Under the pieces are notes generated by a model. That model was not told the DNA's origin, searched no databases, and saw only the letters and a list, made by a program, of their open reading frames with translations. 64,000 nucleotides of DNA from Lachnospiraceae bacterium (lineage in GTDB: Bacteria; Bacillota; Clostridia; Lachnospirales; Lachnospiraceae). The DNA lies in NCBI GenBank assembly GCA_017480195.1, contig JAFVBE010000017.1, forward strand, positions 32,814 to 96,813, given 5' to 3'. Positions 30,055 through 40,097 of the stretch are shown piece by piece (within the stretch, counting starts at the first letter, position 1; every line of letters begins with the position of its first letter). Both the position numbers and the translations under genes were made by a program.

Positions 30055-30228
30055 AATTCAAATTTGCTTAAATAATTGCCGTGCACACCTCGACCACACT
30101 TCGTGTGTTCTCGGTCACGGCTGTCGCCGTATACATATGAGACTATATTCGCTTTTGTGAGCAAGCTCCCAAAGTGAATATAGTCTCATATTGTGCACGG
30201 CTTGTAGCATACGTGCAAATTCCAGTTT
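30055..30228 (-). repeat. Right arm of the long inverted repeat, interrupted
   Basis: 30055-30121 matches the left arm inverted without a mismatch. The outer part of the arm resumes at 30196-30228. Between them lies an 80-bp palindromic insert described separately. Confidence 0.7.
30122..30201. mobile_element. Small palindromic insert within the right arm
   Basis: ATATGAGACTATATTC (30135-30150) pairs with GAATATAGTCTCATAT (30176-30191), 16 bp perfect, around a 25-nt loop. CACGGC occurs at 30116-30121 and again at 30196-30201, so the insert is bounded by a 6-bp direct duplication, as expected for a target-site duplication. It has no coding capacity. Confidence 0.5.
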
Positions 30229-30247
30229 ATACATACACGCGCAGCGT

Positions 30248-30536
30248 GTCGGTTAGAGGGGGTATACTTTAATAGCAATTATTTGTTTAGGCATGATAAA
30301 AAGCAGGCAGTTATTGCAACAATTTGCACAATTTGTGTGAAATCAGAATCGAAACATCGAATATATTAACACGAAATCGATATGTCTGAGCGAAGCGAGT
30401 TCATCGATTTCGTGTTAATATAGAGATGTTGAGATTACTGATTTAACAAATTGATTGCATGTTGCATAACTGCCTGCTTTTATCATGCCGATATTAATCA
30501 GATAATCTATTAAAGTATACCATCCCTCTGACCGAC
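30248..30536. repeat. Structured dispersed repeat B, copy 2
   Basis: An outer stem pairs 30248-30275 with 30507-30536. A second stem pairs 30290-30320 with 30461-30489 over about 29 bp with small bulges. The core (CACAATTTG with CAAATTG, and AAATCAG with CTGATTT) matches copy 1 at 20685-20899. The apical hairpin TATTAACACGAAATCGAT (30364-30381) pairs perfectly with 30403-30420, and its loop contains the conserved GAGCGAAGCGAGTT. It lies in the 515-base gap between the XRE gene and mnmA, which also holds the right arm described above. Confidence 0.65.
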
Positions 30537-30557
30537 CTTGCTAATATAAACATTTAT

Positions 30558-31631
30558 TTATATGATTGTTCCGCCGCCGACTACTATATCACCATCATAT
30601 AGTACGACAGCCTGTCCTTTGGTTATGGCTCGTTGCGGCTCATCGAATATTACCTTTATCTTTCCGTCTTCGAATGGATAAACAGTAGCAGATGCCTCTT
30701 TGTGCCTATAGCGGACTTTGGCATTTACCTTCATTGGCTCAGTGAGTTTCTCTATTGATATCCAGTTCATATCATCAGCTATAAGCTCTTTTGTGAACAG
30801 CTCGTCATTTGTTCCAAGCATTACGGTATTGTCATAAGGATTTATATTCATTACATACATCGGCGCGGTAAAGGATAGTCCCAAGCCCTTTCTCTGGCCT
30901 ATGGTGTATCTTATTATGCCCTTATGCTCGCCTAATATATTGCCGTTCTTATCTATGAAATTACCTTTTGGATAGAGCTTTTCGGTGTATTTTTCTATAA
31001 AGCTTATGTAATCGCCATCCGGGACGAAGCATATATCCTGACTGTCGTGTTTATTTGCGTTTATGAAGCCGTTTTCCTCGGCGAGGTGCCTGACATCTTC
31101 TTTGTTCATTGCACCAAGCGGAAACTGTGTATGTGCAAGCTGCTCCTGAGTAAGTGAATATAGTACATAGCTTTGGTCCTTGGCTGTGTTCGGAGATTTC
31201 TTAAGTAAGAATCTATGGGTGTCCTCATTATACTCAATAATTGCATAATGACCTGTCACGACATAATCTATACCAAGCTCTTTGGCGCGGTTATAGAGGT
31301 ATTCGAATTTCAGGTATCGGTTGCAATCTATGCAAGGGTTTGGAGTTATGCCATTCTCATAGCAGTTGACAAACTTATCCATAACCTTTTCCTTGAATTG
31401 GTCGGAGAAGTTCATGACATAATAGGGGATATCAAGAAGGCTTGCAATATATCGTGCGTCCTCGACATCGTCTAAGCTGCAGCAGGTATGTCCCTTCGGA
31501 ATAGCTATATCGTCGTTGCTGTATAATTTCATTGTGGCACCGGTACATTCATATCCGTTTTGTACCATAATATATGCTGCTACGCTTGAGTCCACACCGC
31601 CACTCATGGCGATAAGTGCTTTTTGGGACAT
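30558..31631 (-). CDS. mnmA: tRNA-specific 2-thiouridylase
   Basis: 357 residues. The ATP-pyrophosphatase P-loop SGGVDS is at residues 10-15. The two catalytic cysteines lie in NPCIDCNRYLKF and DICFVPDGDY, and the C-terminal beta-barrel domain is complete. MnmA adds the sulfur at position 2 of the wobble uridine in Lys, Glu and Gln tRNAs. An AAAAGGAGG site precedes the ATG. It stands alone, with no cysteine desulfurase gene next to it. Confidence 0.95.
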   Translation of the reverse strand: MSQKALIAMSGGVDSSVAAYIMVQNGYECTGATMKLYSNDDIAIPKGHTCCSLDDVEDARYIASLLDIPYYVMNFSDQFKEKVMDKFVNCYENGITPNPCIDCNRYLKFEYLYNRAKELGIDYVVTGHYAIIEYNEDTHRFLLKKSPNTAKDQSYVLYSLTQEQLAHTQFPLGAMNKEDVRHLAEENGFINANKHDSQDICFVPDGDYISFIEKYTEKLYPKGNFIDKNGNILGEHKGIIRYTIGQRKGLGLSFTAPMYVMNINPYDNTVMLGTNDELFTKELIADDMNWISIEKLTEPMKVNAKVRYRHKEASATVYPFEDGKIKVIFDEPQRAITKGQAVVLYDGDIVVGGGTII

Positions 31632-31864
31632 AGCTTTTACCTCCTTTTAGCATAAAAATCTTGCGGCAAAATCGTTAGTTCACGGCTCATTGCTTTCGTG
31701 CACATTATAGCACTATAATAAGCTTTGCGTAAATCCTTTTAACAAAATTTAAGCCTTATAGTTTTTTTAGAATTGCATAAAAGATTAGCTTGTGCTAACA
31801 TAATATAGATTTAGATTGTGCAAAATCGAGTAAAATATATATAGATTACAGACTGGAGGATATT

Positions 31865-34465
31865 ATGCAGAAATATAATGTTACAGGCATGAGCTGTGCA
31901 GCATGCAGTGCAAGAGTTGAGAAGGCTGTATCGAAAGTTGACGGTGTGGCTTCGGTTGCGGTCAATCTTCTCACGAATTCAATGACGGTTGAAGGGGATG
32001 CAGGTTCTGATGCAGTTATAAAGGCGGTTATAGATGCAGGCTATGGTGCAAGTGTGGCAAACGACAAAGCATCCGAAAAGCAGAACAAGACCGATAAAGA
32101 TGATGACAATTCAGAATTCAAGGCTATAAGGAAGAGATTTTTCATAGCACTCGGCTTCCTCCTTGTGCTTATGTATTTTTCAATGGGACATATGATGTTT
32201 GGCTTTCCGCTTCCGCGATTCTTCGACGACAATCATATTGCTATGGGACTTGTTCAGCTTTTGCTTACAGTTATTATAATGGTTATTAACCAGAAATTCT
32301 TTATAAGCGGCTTTAAGGGATTTGTACATCTTGCGCCGAATATGGACAGCTTAGTTGCGCTTGGCTCGGGAGCTTCCCTTATATACAGTATATATGCGCT
32401 TTTTGCTATGACGGATGCTCAGGTAAAAGGTGATATGGAAGCTGTAATGGGTTATATGGACGAGTTTTATTTTGAGTCTGCTGCGATGATTCTTGTTCTT
32501 ATTACACTTGGTAAGATGCTTGAGGCATACTCTAAGGGCAGGACTACAGATGCATTAAAGGGACTTATGAAGCTTGCTCCTGATACAGCTACTGTTGTTC
32601 GTGACGGCAAGGAAGAAAAGGTATCTGTAAATGAGGTAAGAGTCGGTGATACATTTGTCGTAAGACCGGGAGAGAAGATACCTGTTGACGCAAGGATTAC
32701 ATCAGGCAGCACCAGTATTGACGAATCGGCACTTACAGGTGAGAGTATACCTGTCGATAAGAGTGTGGGAAATGATGTCAAGACAGCAACCATTAATCTC
32801 TCCGGCTTTATAACCTGTGAGGCAACGAAGGTCGGCGAGGATACGACGCTCTCGCAGATAATTCGTATGGTAAGCGATGCCTCTGCATCGAAGGCACCGA
32901 TTGCCAAGATAGCAGATAAGGTGTCGGGAGTATTTGTTCCGATAGTTATTGCAATAGCAATTATTACTTATATAGTATGGACTTTGCTCGGATATGGAGT
33001 GGGATTCTCTATCGCAAGAGCCGTATCGGTTCTGGTTATAAGCTGTCCTTGTGCGCTTGGTCTTGCTACACCGGTAGCGATTATGGTAGGAAGCGGACTC
33101 GGAGCTAAGAATGGAATATTATTCAAAAATGCAACTGCGCTTGAGAACGCAGGTAAGGCAGAGGTTGTTCTGCTTGATAAGACAGGCACGATAACCAAGG
33201 GTAAGCCTGTTGTAACAGATGTGATACCTGCAAGTGAAGGCGAGAATGCAAAATCTGAGCTTTTAAATATAGCTTATGCTCTTGAGACAAAGAGCGAGCA
33301 CCCGCTTGCTAAGGCAGTTGTGGAATACTGTGATGAGAATAAAGATAAAGACCGCAGTATGACGGATGTTACGGAATTTAAAAATCTTGCCGGCAATGGC
33401 CTTATAGGAAGGATAGATAATGAAGCCGTATATGCCGGTAACAGCAGATTTATAGCTGAAAAGCTTTCCTTAACCGATGATATCAAAAATGAAGTTGAAG
33501 CACTTGCAAATGAGGGCAAGACGCCAATGTTATTTGCTAAAGGCTCTAAGCTTTTCGGTATCATAGCTGTAGCGGATGTGCTTAAAAGTGATAGTGTGGC
33601 AGCCATAGAAGAGCTTCATGATATGGGCAAGCATGTGGTTATGATTACAGGTGACAATAAAATCACCGCAGAGGCAATAGGTAAGAAGGCAGGCGTCGAT
33701 GAGATTATCGCAGAAGTGCTTCCTGACGGTAAGGCTAATGTTGTCAAAGATTTCATGGACAAAGGCAGGAAGGTGCTTATGGTCGGTGATGGTGTCAATG
33801 ATGCGCCGGCTTTAACTCAGGCAGACATAGGTGCGGCAGTTGGCTCCGGTACGGATATAGCTATAGATTCCGCAGATGTTGTTCTTATGAAGAATGAACT
33901 AAAAGATGTGGCGGCAGCCATAAGACTTAGTAAGGCTACAATTAAGAATATTCATGAGAATTTGTTCTGGGCATTTATATATAATGTAATAGGTATTCCA
34001 CTTGCTGCAGGAGTGTGGTATCATTTATTTGGATGGTTGCTTAATCCGATGTTCGCAGCAGCAGCTATGAGCCTGTCGAGCGTATGTGTTGTAACCAATG
34101 CGTTAAGGCTTAATCTAAAAAAGATTAAGAGCACTTCGGATAAAACAGAGGATATTGTAGAAAATAATGAAGAAAAACTATCGGATGATAAATCTGTAAA
34201 AGCAGATAATACGGAAAATTATAAATCAAAGGATGATATGAAGGGAGAAGATAAGATGCAGAAGGTAATGTCAATTAACGGTATGATGTGTGCACATTGT
34301 GAGGCGAGGGTAAAGAAGAGCCTTGAGGCAATCGACGGAGTAACTGAGGCGGTTGCAAGTCATGAGAAAAAAGAGGCGGTTGTTACACTCTCTAAGGAAG
34401 TTGATAATGAGATTCTCAAGAAGGCAGTCGAGGATGAAGATTACGAGGTGGTAGACATAAAATAA
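31865..34465 (+). CDS. copA: Copper-exporting P1B-type ATPase with N- and C-terminal metal-binding domains
   Basis: 866 residues. The N-terminal HMA domain has CAAC (11-14). The membrane metal site is CPC (394-396), the phosphorylated Asp is D438 in DKTGT, and the A-domain has TGES. The ATP-binding part has SEHPLA and [10 protein letters not shown]. The CPC plus CxxC pattern is that of Cu+ exporters. After the last helix, a hydrophilic linker of about 45 residues ([20 protein letters not shown]...) leads to a second HMA domain (798-866) with CAHC (809-812). Met798 is preceded by AAGGGAGAAG, so a free CopZ-like chaperone might be made from an internal start. Most CopA proteins carry their HMA domains only at the N-terminus. 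Confidence 0.93.
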   Translation: MQKYNVTGMSCAACSARVEKAVSKVDGVASVAVNLLTNSMTVEGDAGSDAVIKAVIDAGYGASVANDKASEKQNKTDKDDDNSEFKAIRKRFFIALGFLLVLMYFSMGHMMFGFPLPRFFDDNHIAMGLVQLLLTVIIMVINQKFFISGFKGFVHLAPNMDSLVALGSGASLIYSIYALFAMTDAQVKGDMEAVMGYMDEFYFESAAMILVLITLGKMLEAYSKGRTTDALKGLMKLAPDTATVVRDGKEEKVSVNEVRVGDTFVVRPGEKIPVDARITSGSTSIDESALTGESIPVDKSVGNDVKTATINLSGFITCEATKVGEDTTLSQIIRMVSDASASKAPIAKIADKVSGVFVPIVIAIAIITYIVWTLLGYGVGFSIARAVSVLVISCPCALGLATPVAIMVGSGLGAKNGILFKNATALENAGKAEVVLLDKTGTITKGKPVVTDVIPASEGENAKSELLNIAYALETKSEHPLAKAVVEYCDENKDKDRSMTDVTEFKNLAGNGLIGRIDNEAVYAGNSRFIAEKLSLTDDIKNEVEALANEGKTPMLFAKGSKLFGIIAVADVLKSDSVAAIEELHDMGKHVVMITGDNKITAEAIGKKAGVDEIIAEVLPDGKANVVKDFMDKGRKVLMVGDGVNDAPALTQADIGAAVGSGTDIAIDSADVVLMKNELKDVAAAIRLSKATIKNIHENLFWAFIYNVIGIPLAAGVWYHLFGWLLNPMFAAAAMSLSSVCVVTNALRLNLKKIKSTSDKTEDIVENNEEKLSDDKSVKADNTENYKSKDDMKGEDKMQKVMSINGMMCAHCEARVKKSLEAIDGVTEAVASHEKKEAVVTLSKEVDNEILKKAVEDEDYEVVDIK

Positions 34466-34542
34466 ATAAAAAAATGTGTACAAATTTGCGTCTGCTATGA
34501 TATTATATCAAAGATAAAGATTTATTGACAGGGGGGATAGCC

Positions 34543-35484
34543 GTGATTAGTAAGTATATAACCGACGACGGTATCTTACGTGAAATTGAAGATTATGAAG
34601 ATGGAATGTGGATTAATCTTACAGCCCCCACTCAAGAGGAAAGTATGGAGATAGCGAATCATTACGACATAGATATTCCCGATATCAGGGCGGCTCTTGA
34701 TGAAGAGGAATCCTCACGTGTCGAAATTAATGATGATTATGTGCTGATTATATTCGATATTCCGACCGTAGAGATTAGACACAGTCAGGAGGCATATACA
34801 ACCATACCTCTTGGAATTATATGGACAGAGGATTCGATAATAACCATATGCTCTGCTGAGACGCCGGTTTTAAAGCATTTTATAATTAATAAATTAAAGG
34901 ATTTTACCACGAAGAAGAAGGTAAGATTTACCTATCAGATATTATACAGAACAAGCATGCTGTACCAGTCGTACCTTAGGATAATCGACAGGAAGCGTCT
35001 GGAGATGGAAGAGAAGATGGGTGTTGCGACAGAGGATTTCGATATTATCTTACTCCACGAGCTTGAGTCTAACCTTGTATATTTTGATACATCCCTAAGG
35101 GCTAACCGAATGATTGTTGACAGACTTACAAGATACAGCGGTATCAAGAAATTCCCTGAGGATCAGGAGCTTCTTGATGATGTCATAGTCGAGAATTTGC
35201 AGGCTATTGAGATGACACAGATTTACCGCGATATTATAAAAGGTACGAGAGAGCTTATGTCTACGGTTATTGATAACCGTTTGAATAACATTATGAAGTA
35301 TCTTGCGGCAATCACAATTGTTATGGCGATACCTACTATTATATCAGGTCTGTATGGTATGAATGTGGCCGGTGAATGGATGCCGCTTTCGTCTACACCT
35401 TATGGTTTTTATATAATATGTGGTATAACACTTCTTATATGTATAATAGTTGCATTTGTATTAAAGAAAAAGAAGATGTTATAA
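34543..35484 (+). CDS. corA: CorA-family divalent cation transporter
   Basis: 313 residues. A long cytoplasmic N-terminal alpha/beta domain is followed by two C-terminal membrane helices; the signature YGMNV (GMN motif) closes the first helix. Members move Mg2+, or sometimes Co2+ or Zn2+. GTG 34543 is chosen as start because GGGGGGA lies 7 nt upstream; a TTG at 34525 would precede that site. The C-terminus ends in a Lys-rich tail typical of the family. Confidence 0.88.
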   Translation: MISKYITDDGILREIEDYEDGMWINLTAPTQEESMEIANHYDIDIPDIRAALDEEESSRVEINDDYVLIIFDIPTVEIRHSQEAYTTIPLGIIWTEDSIITICSAETPVLKHFIINKLKDFTTKKKVRFTYQILYRTSMLYQSYLRIIDRKRLEMEEKMGVATEDFDIILLHELESNLVYFDTSLRANRMIVDRLTRYSGIKKFPEDQELLDDVIVENLQAIEMTQIYRDIIKGTRELMSTVIDNRLNNIMKYLAAITIVMAIPTIISGLYGMNVAGEWMPLSSTPYGFYIICGITLLICIIVAFVLKKKKML

Positions 35485-35539
35485 TCGTATATAATACATA
35501 GGATAAATGGAGTTTCAGTAATAGGATAAAAGGTGATTT

Positions 35540-36316
35540 ATGAAGCAGTTAAAATTCAAATTTGTTGTAGCGTCGAGTTTGATATATGGATTCGGCAGTA
35601 TACCGAAGGCGAATAAAATGATAAGACATCCTGAGCGTTATACCGAGGAGGAATGCTACAGGTATGCCATAAGGATTATGCGCCATATGAAGAGGAAGGC
35701 ACTTACAAGAACTAAGTGCTATGGTGTGGAGAATCTGCCTAAGGAAGGCGGTTATATAATGTATTCCAATCACCAGGGCAAGTATGATGCGCTTGGTATA
35801 CTTATAAAGCATAAGCCGACTTGTGCAGTGCTATGGGAGGAAAAGTCTGCTGACCGTCTGCTTGCCAGACAGATATGCGGTTTATTAAGGGCGCAGACTA
35901 TAAGCTTTGAAGATCCGAGACAGCAGATAAAGGCATTGAACAAGATAGCCGAAGAGGTATCAGAAGGAAGAAGGTATCTTATATTCCCGGAGGGAGGATA
36001 TACGGATAACAAGAATAATTTACAGGAATTTAAGTCCGGCTGCTTCGCCTGCTCATTAAAATCCAAAGCTCCGATTATTCCGGTGGCTATATATGACTCG
36101 TGGAAGTCAATGGATATTAATACCATAAGACCGGTTACAACTCAGGTGCACTTCATGGAGCCGATTTATTATGAGGAATACGGGCACATGAAGAAAAAAG
36201 AGATAAGTGATATGGTTAAGGGACTTATCCAGAAGAGAATTGATGATATAAGAAGCGGTGAGTTCAAGAAGCAGCTTAAAAATAAAAAATTAAATAATAC
36301 AGCATTAGGGGCGTAA
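35540..36316 (+). CDS. plsC: 1-acyl-sn-glycerol-3-phosphate acyltransferase family protein
   Basis: 258 residues. The acyltransferase motif I NHQGKYD (NHxxxxD) and motif III FPEGGYTDN are present. PlsC-type enzymes add the second acyl chain to lysophosphatidic acid in phospholipid synthesis. Other members of the superfamily acylate different lysolipids, so the substrate is inferred. It stands in the same direction as corA with a 55-nt gap. Confidence 0.82.
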   Translation: MKQLKFKFVVASSLIYGFGSIPKANKMIRHPERYTEEECYRYAIRIMRHMKRKALTRTKCYGVENLPKEGGYIMYSNHQGKYDALGILIKHKPTCAVLWEEKSADRLLARQICGLLRAQTISFEDPRQQIKALNKIAEEVSEGRRYLIFPEGGYTDNKNNLQEFKSGCFACSLKSKAPIIPVAIYDSWKSMDINTIRPVTTQVHFMEPIYYEEYGHMKKKEISDMVKGLIQKRIDDIRSGEFKKQLKNKKLNNTALGA

Positions 36317-36325
36317 TACAGGATA

Positions 36326-36354
36326 GACCACCATAAGTTATGGTGGTCTTATTA
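36326..36354. terminator. Bidirectional terminator between plsC and asparaginase genes
   Basis: GACCACCATA (36326-36335), loop AGT, TATGGTGGTC (36339-36348): a 10-bp stem with a T/A-rich stretch after it. The genes converge at this point. Confidence 0.75.
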
Positions 36355-37272
36355 TTACTTGCTGTATTTAAACCATAAAAAAATATATGCTGATATTGGA
36401 GATAGCTCAGGCATTATGATAAGGTGCAGGCTGTCGTATGAGGCTGTGCTCTCATATTGTGTACGGTTCTCAATACCGACTACATAGATTGGGATTTTTT
36501 TGCCATATGCAGCTTCACAGAATTCCTGAAGGGCTCTGCTGTCCGTGCCAAGCGTACCTGAATGGTATGTCTCAAGAAGTATGGCTTTTATATCTGTATC
36601 ATTAAATGACGGATAACTCTGCCCGGGAACGGCTTTCAGATATAGTATGGGTGCTGTATCTGTAAGCAGGGTATTGTCAAAAGTTATACCCTCATACATT
36701 AGGAATTCCCTTGCAGAGCTTTCTTCTGATAGTTTGTCTGAGTGATTAAGAGCGTATATCTTATCGGAATACGGCATATGAGGCAGAAGAGTAAAAGCAT
36801 CAAGCACAGAGCCGTCATATGATACATATACACCTGTCATATCATAGGATGAGATATATTCTACTGCCTGTGTAAAGTTTATAAGTCCATTGGAACGCTT
36901 GTCATCTAATATATAATTGGCAGATACAAATATAACAGGTGTTTCTACATCAGACAGTGCAAGGGCAAGTGCGGCAGCAGAATACTGGAGAGTGTCGGTA
37001 CCGTGAGTTATAATTATGCCGTCATATTTTTTACTATTATTCAATATTTCTCTTACACATTTGATTAGCGTATTGATATATTTGCCGCTCAGATTTTCGC
37101 TTAAGATAGTGTATGGATTGAATGTATCAAAGCTTATCCCGAAAGCTGCATCAGGATTTTTTTCTCTGAATAACTCAATTATTTTATATTTATCACCATT
37201 AAGGGATATATAGTTATTTTTTTGGGTTGAAGCGATGGTTCCGCCTGTTATAATTACTGCTATATTACACAT
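36355..37272 (-). CDS. ansA: L-asparaginase (type I-like)
   Basis: 305 residues. The first threonine motif is ITGGTIAST (nucleophile Thr) and the second is HGTDTLQYSA (Thr-Asp pair), as in all bacterial asparaginases. There is no signal peptide, so it is probably the cytoplasmic type. The start is taken as the ATG at 37272 because GGAG lies 7 nt upstream; an upstream in-frame ATG at 37296 precedes that site. It releases ammonia from asparagine. Confidence 0.85.
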   Translation of the reverse strand: MCNIAVIITGGTIASTQKNNYISLNGDKYKIIELFREKNPDAAFGISFDTFNPYTILSENLSGKYINTLIKCVREILNNSKKYDGIIITHGTDTLQYSAAALALALSDVETPVIFVSANYILDDKRSNGLINFTQAVEYISSYDMTGVYVSYDGSVLDAFTLLPHMPYSDKIYALNHSDKLSEESSAREFLMYEGITFDNTLLTDTAPILYLKAVPGQSYPSFNDTDIKAILLETYHSGTLGTDSRALQEFCEAAYGKKIPIYVVGIENRTQYESTASYDSLHLIIMPELSPISAYIFLWFKYSK

Positions 37273-37438
37273 AATAATCTCCAAATATATTTTCAAAATT
37301 ATAATGCCTGATACGACATTTAATAACCTGATATTAATTATAAGTCTATCACATAAAAAAATATTTGACTATGTAAAAATAATTCTTCCATTATCAGCCA
37401 AAAAATAATATAATTTCCTTAATAAGGAGGAAGGTACA

Positions 37439-37909
37439 ATGCAGGTAAGGAGAGCTAAGATTAAGGATACGGACAGGATTATGGAACTTTTGGTACAGGT
37501 AAATAATGTACATAGCGAGAAAAGACCGGATTTGTTCATAAAAAATAAGACAAAATATAACACAGATGAACTGATAGAAATTATAAATGATGACGACAGA
37601 CCAATATTTGTAGCTGTTGATGATGACGACAGAGTTATGGGATATATGTTTGGTAAATTAGAGTCACATATTGAGGATAATAATTTTCCTGATATTATAA
37701 CCTTTTATATAGATGATTTGTGTGTTGATGAGGTAGCAAGAGGGCAGCATATAGGTAAGCTTTTATATGACTATACTGTAGCTGTTGCAAGAACTCTCGG
37801 ATGCTACAATGTGACACTTAATGTATGGGAGGGCAATGATAATGCGCGAAGGTTTTATGAGAAATGTGGCTTAAAGCCTCAGAAGACAGGCTTGGAGGTT
37901 GTTCTGTAA
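37439..37909 (+). CDS. GNAT family N-acetyltransferase
   Basis: 156 residues with the complete fold: beta 1 QVRRAKIKDTDRIMELL, acetyl-CoA loop ARGQHIGKLLYDYTVAVAR, and a C-terminal NARRFYEKCGLKPQKTG. The substrate cannot be inferred. AAGGAGGAAGG precedes the ATG. The clostripain-type protease gene begins 18 nt downstream. Confidence 0.88.
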   Translation: MQVRRAKIKDTDRIMELLVQVNNVHSEKRPDLFIKNKTKYNTDELIEIINDDDRPIFVAVDDDDRVMGYMFGKLESHIEDNNFPDIITFYIDDLCVDEVARGQHIGKLLYDYTVAVARTLGCYNVTLNVWEGNDNARRFYEKCGLKPQKTGLEVVL

Positions 37910-37927
37910 TCAGAAAAGGGGTATGTT

Positions 37928-40015
37928 ATGAAGAAAAAGTTTTTGTTATCGGCAATAATAATGAGTATGATGCTTATGCTTGTGTCCTGTGGTGAAGATA
38001 AGCATTACGGTAATCCGTCATCGACGAAGACTAGGCTTGATAATGCGCTGTCTGTCAAGGATGAGCTTATAGTATCGTATGAGGAGAATTATGACAGATA
38101 TATCAGTCATCAGAATCTGTCGGGAGACGGTGTAGAGGTTTTGATGGTCTATATGGTCGGTTCGGATCTTGAATCAGAAGCAGGGCTTGCGAGTGAGGAT
38201 ATTGAAGAGATGCAGGACAGCAGCTTCTATGGTGATAATCTTAAGGTCCTTATATGTACCGGCGGTGCGAATTACTGGTGGAATGATGACATATCAGAGG
38301 ATGAGGTGGCTGTATACGAGATTTTTTCCGGCGAAGAAAGCATGGATAAGCTTACCGTATTGGATAATGATAATATGTCGGAGCCGGACACACTTACCTC
38401 ATTTATTGATTATGTATATGATAATTATCAGGGAGACTGCTACAGTCTTATTCTATGGAATCATGGCGGAGGAGCCGTGCTTGGCTATGGCTGCGATGAA
38501 AGATATAATTATGAGGCGTTGTCGTTGAGTGAACTGGATACAGCTTTATCAAGTAGCCGGCTTATAATGGATGGCAACAGATTTGAGTGGGTAGGTTTTG
38601 ACGCATGTCTTATGGGCATGCTTGAGGTTGCTGAGCTTTTCGAGCCGTATTCTAATTATCTCATAGCCTCCGAGGAGCTTATACCGGGAGAAGGCTGGGA
38701 TTATTCGTTTTTAGAGGAGTTAAGTGATGGAACTGCACTTACCGGAGATTATGCAGGTGAGGTTATAATTGATACATATGCTTCATTTTATGATTCATAC
38801 AAGTGGTATAAACCGGAGTATACTTTGTCCTGTATGGATTTGTCTAAAACCAATGAGGTGATGAATGAATTCGACAGCTTCATAAGTGTTGCGGAAAGCA
38901 GTCTTATAGGTGGCGAGTATTCTGATATAGCAAGACAAAGAGGCAATACCAAGGCTTTTGGAATAATTGATGAATTCACTTGCTATGATACGATAGATTT
39001 GTATAACCTTACTGAGAATATGTACGACAGCCATCCTGCAGAAGCGGCATCACTCCAGTCGGCTATTGAAACAATGGTTATATATGAGAAGTCAAATGTT
39101 GAAAATGCAAATGGTATAGCTATATATTTCCCTTATAATAATAAGGATTATGCAGAGGAATGGGTTGATGAATACAGTCAGTATGATTTCAGTGAACCAT
39201 ATATGCAGTTCGTAAGGAATTTTATGGAGACATTATCAGGAAATCCACTTACCGTATGGGATATAAGCAGTGATGATGCAACAGTTATGGTTGATGCAGA
39301 TATTGAAGCTACACCATCAGATGCAGTAGGTGATATAGGAAGCATAGGTAATTTCTCTATACAGCTTACACCTGAGCAGGCTGCGAATTTTGCAACTGCA
39401 AAGCTTGAAATATGGGAAATATTTGAAAATCAGGATAATGGAAGCTATGGGCTCTGGATTAATTCTTCTGATGTTAATTTATCCTCCGATGGTGTGCTGT
39501 CATCAATGATTGCAGACAAGAGATTTATCCTTCGTGATTCGGCAGGTAATGAGGCTGACTGCTGTGCTATTGAGCTTGAAAGAGGAGATGATTATGCGGT
39601 ATATTACACCGTTGTATTTAATACACCTTATGATGATGATGGCTATCCGGGGCTAATGGAAGATTATAAAATATATATAAGAGTTGATGCAGATAATCCA
39701 AATGGTGTAATTACAGGCATATATCCGTCTGATAGTGATACAGATAATATGATGCCAAGTAAGCAAAGTGTAGTCTTTGAGCAGGGGAGCACTATAAATC
39801 CGTTTGCGTTTGGTCGTGTTGTAAAATTCAATGATGACGGAAGTCTTGCGCCATTTGATGAATGGGAGAGCAATTCCGGCTTGTTCTATGGATTTGATTT
39901 AGATGGTGACCTTAGTGTTGATATGGTAGATATAGATCCTTATATTGAAAAATTATATGTTTACTGTATTGTTGATACTCAGGGCAACAGCTATATCTTA
40001 AATGTCGTTCAATAA
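37928..40015 (+). CDS. Clostripain-related cysteine peptidase, lipoprotein (family C11)
   Basis: 695 residues. A lipoprotein signal peptide ends in LMLVSC with Cys21 as the lipid anchor, so the enzyme is attached to the outer face of the membrane. The C11 catalytic dyad is visible: His179 in LILWNHGGGAVLGYGCDE and Cys227 in FDACLMGMLEVAE. The last 250 residues form an added domain rich in beta structure. Family members cleave after Arg or Lys and are often self-processed. Targets here are unknown. Confidence 0.87.
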   Translation: MKKKFLLSAIIMSMMLMLVSCGEDKHYGNPSSTKTRLDNALSVKDELIVSYEENYDRYISHQNLSGDGVEVLMVYMVGSDLESEAGLASEDIEEMQDSSFYGDNLKVLICTGGANYWWNDDISEDEVAVYEIFSGEESMDKLTVLDNDNMSEPDTLTSFIDYVYDNYQGDCYSLILWNHGGGAVLGYGCDERYNYEALSLSELDTALSSSRLIMDGNRFEWVGFDACLMGMLEVAELFEPYSNYLIASEELIPGEGWDYSFLEELSDGTALTGDYAGEVIIDTYASFYDSYKWYKPEYTLSCMDLSKTNEVMNEFDSFISVAESSLIGGEYSDIARQRGNTKAFGIIDEFTCYDTIDLYNLTENMYDSHPAEAASLQSAIETMVIYEKSNVENANGIAIYFPYNNKDYAEEWVDEYSQYDFSEPYMQFVRNFMETLSGNPLTVWDISSDDATVMVDADIEATPSDAVGDIGSIGNFSIQLTPEQAANFATAKLEIWEIFENQDNGSYGLWINSSDVNLSSDGVLSSMIADKRFILRDSAGNEADCCAIELERGDDYAVYYTVVFNTPYDDDGYPGLMEDYKIYIRVDADNPNGVITGIYPSDSDTDNMMPSKQSVVFEQGSTINPFAFGRVVKFNDDGSLAPFDEWESNSGLFYGFDLDGDLSVDMVDIDPYIEKLYVYCIVDTQGNSYILNVVQ

Positions 40016-40033
40016 AATATTAGAACTAAATAT

Positions 40034-40062
40034 GTATAAAAATCCTTTATTTACAGATAATA
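40034..40062 (+). promoter_or_regulatory. Candidate sigma-G-type promoter of spoVT
   Basis: GTATA (40034-40038) and GATAATA (40056-40062), 17 nt apart, resemble the forespore sigma-G elements (GMATR and CATNMTA) with one difference each. In Bacillus spoVT is read by sigma-G. Confidence 0.35.
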
Positions 40063-40097
40063 GAAACAGAGAATTGTAGATAAAGGAGATTATAGAC

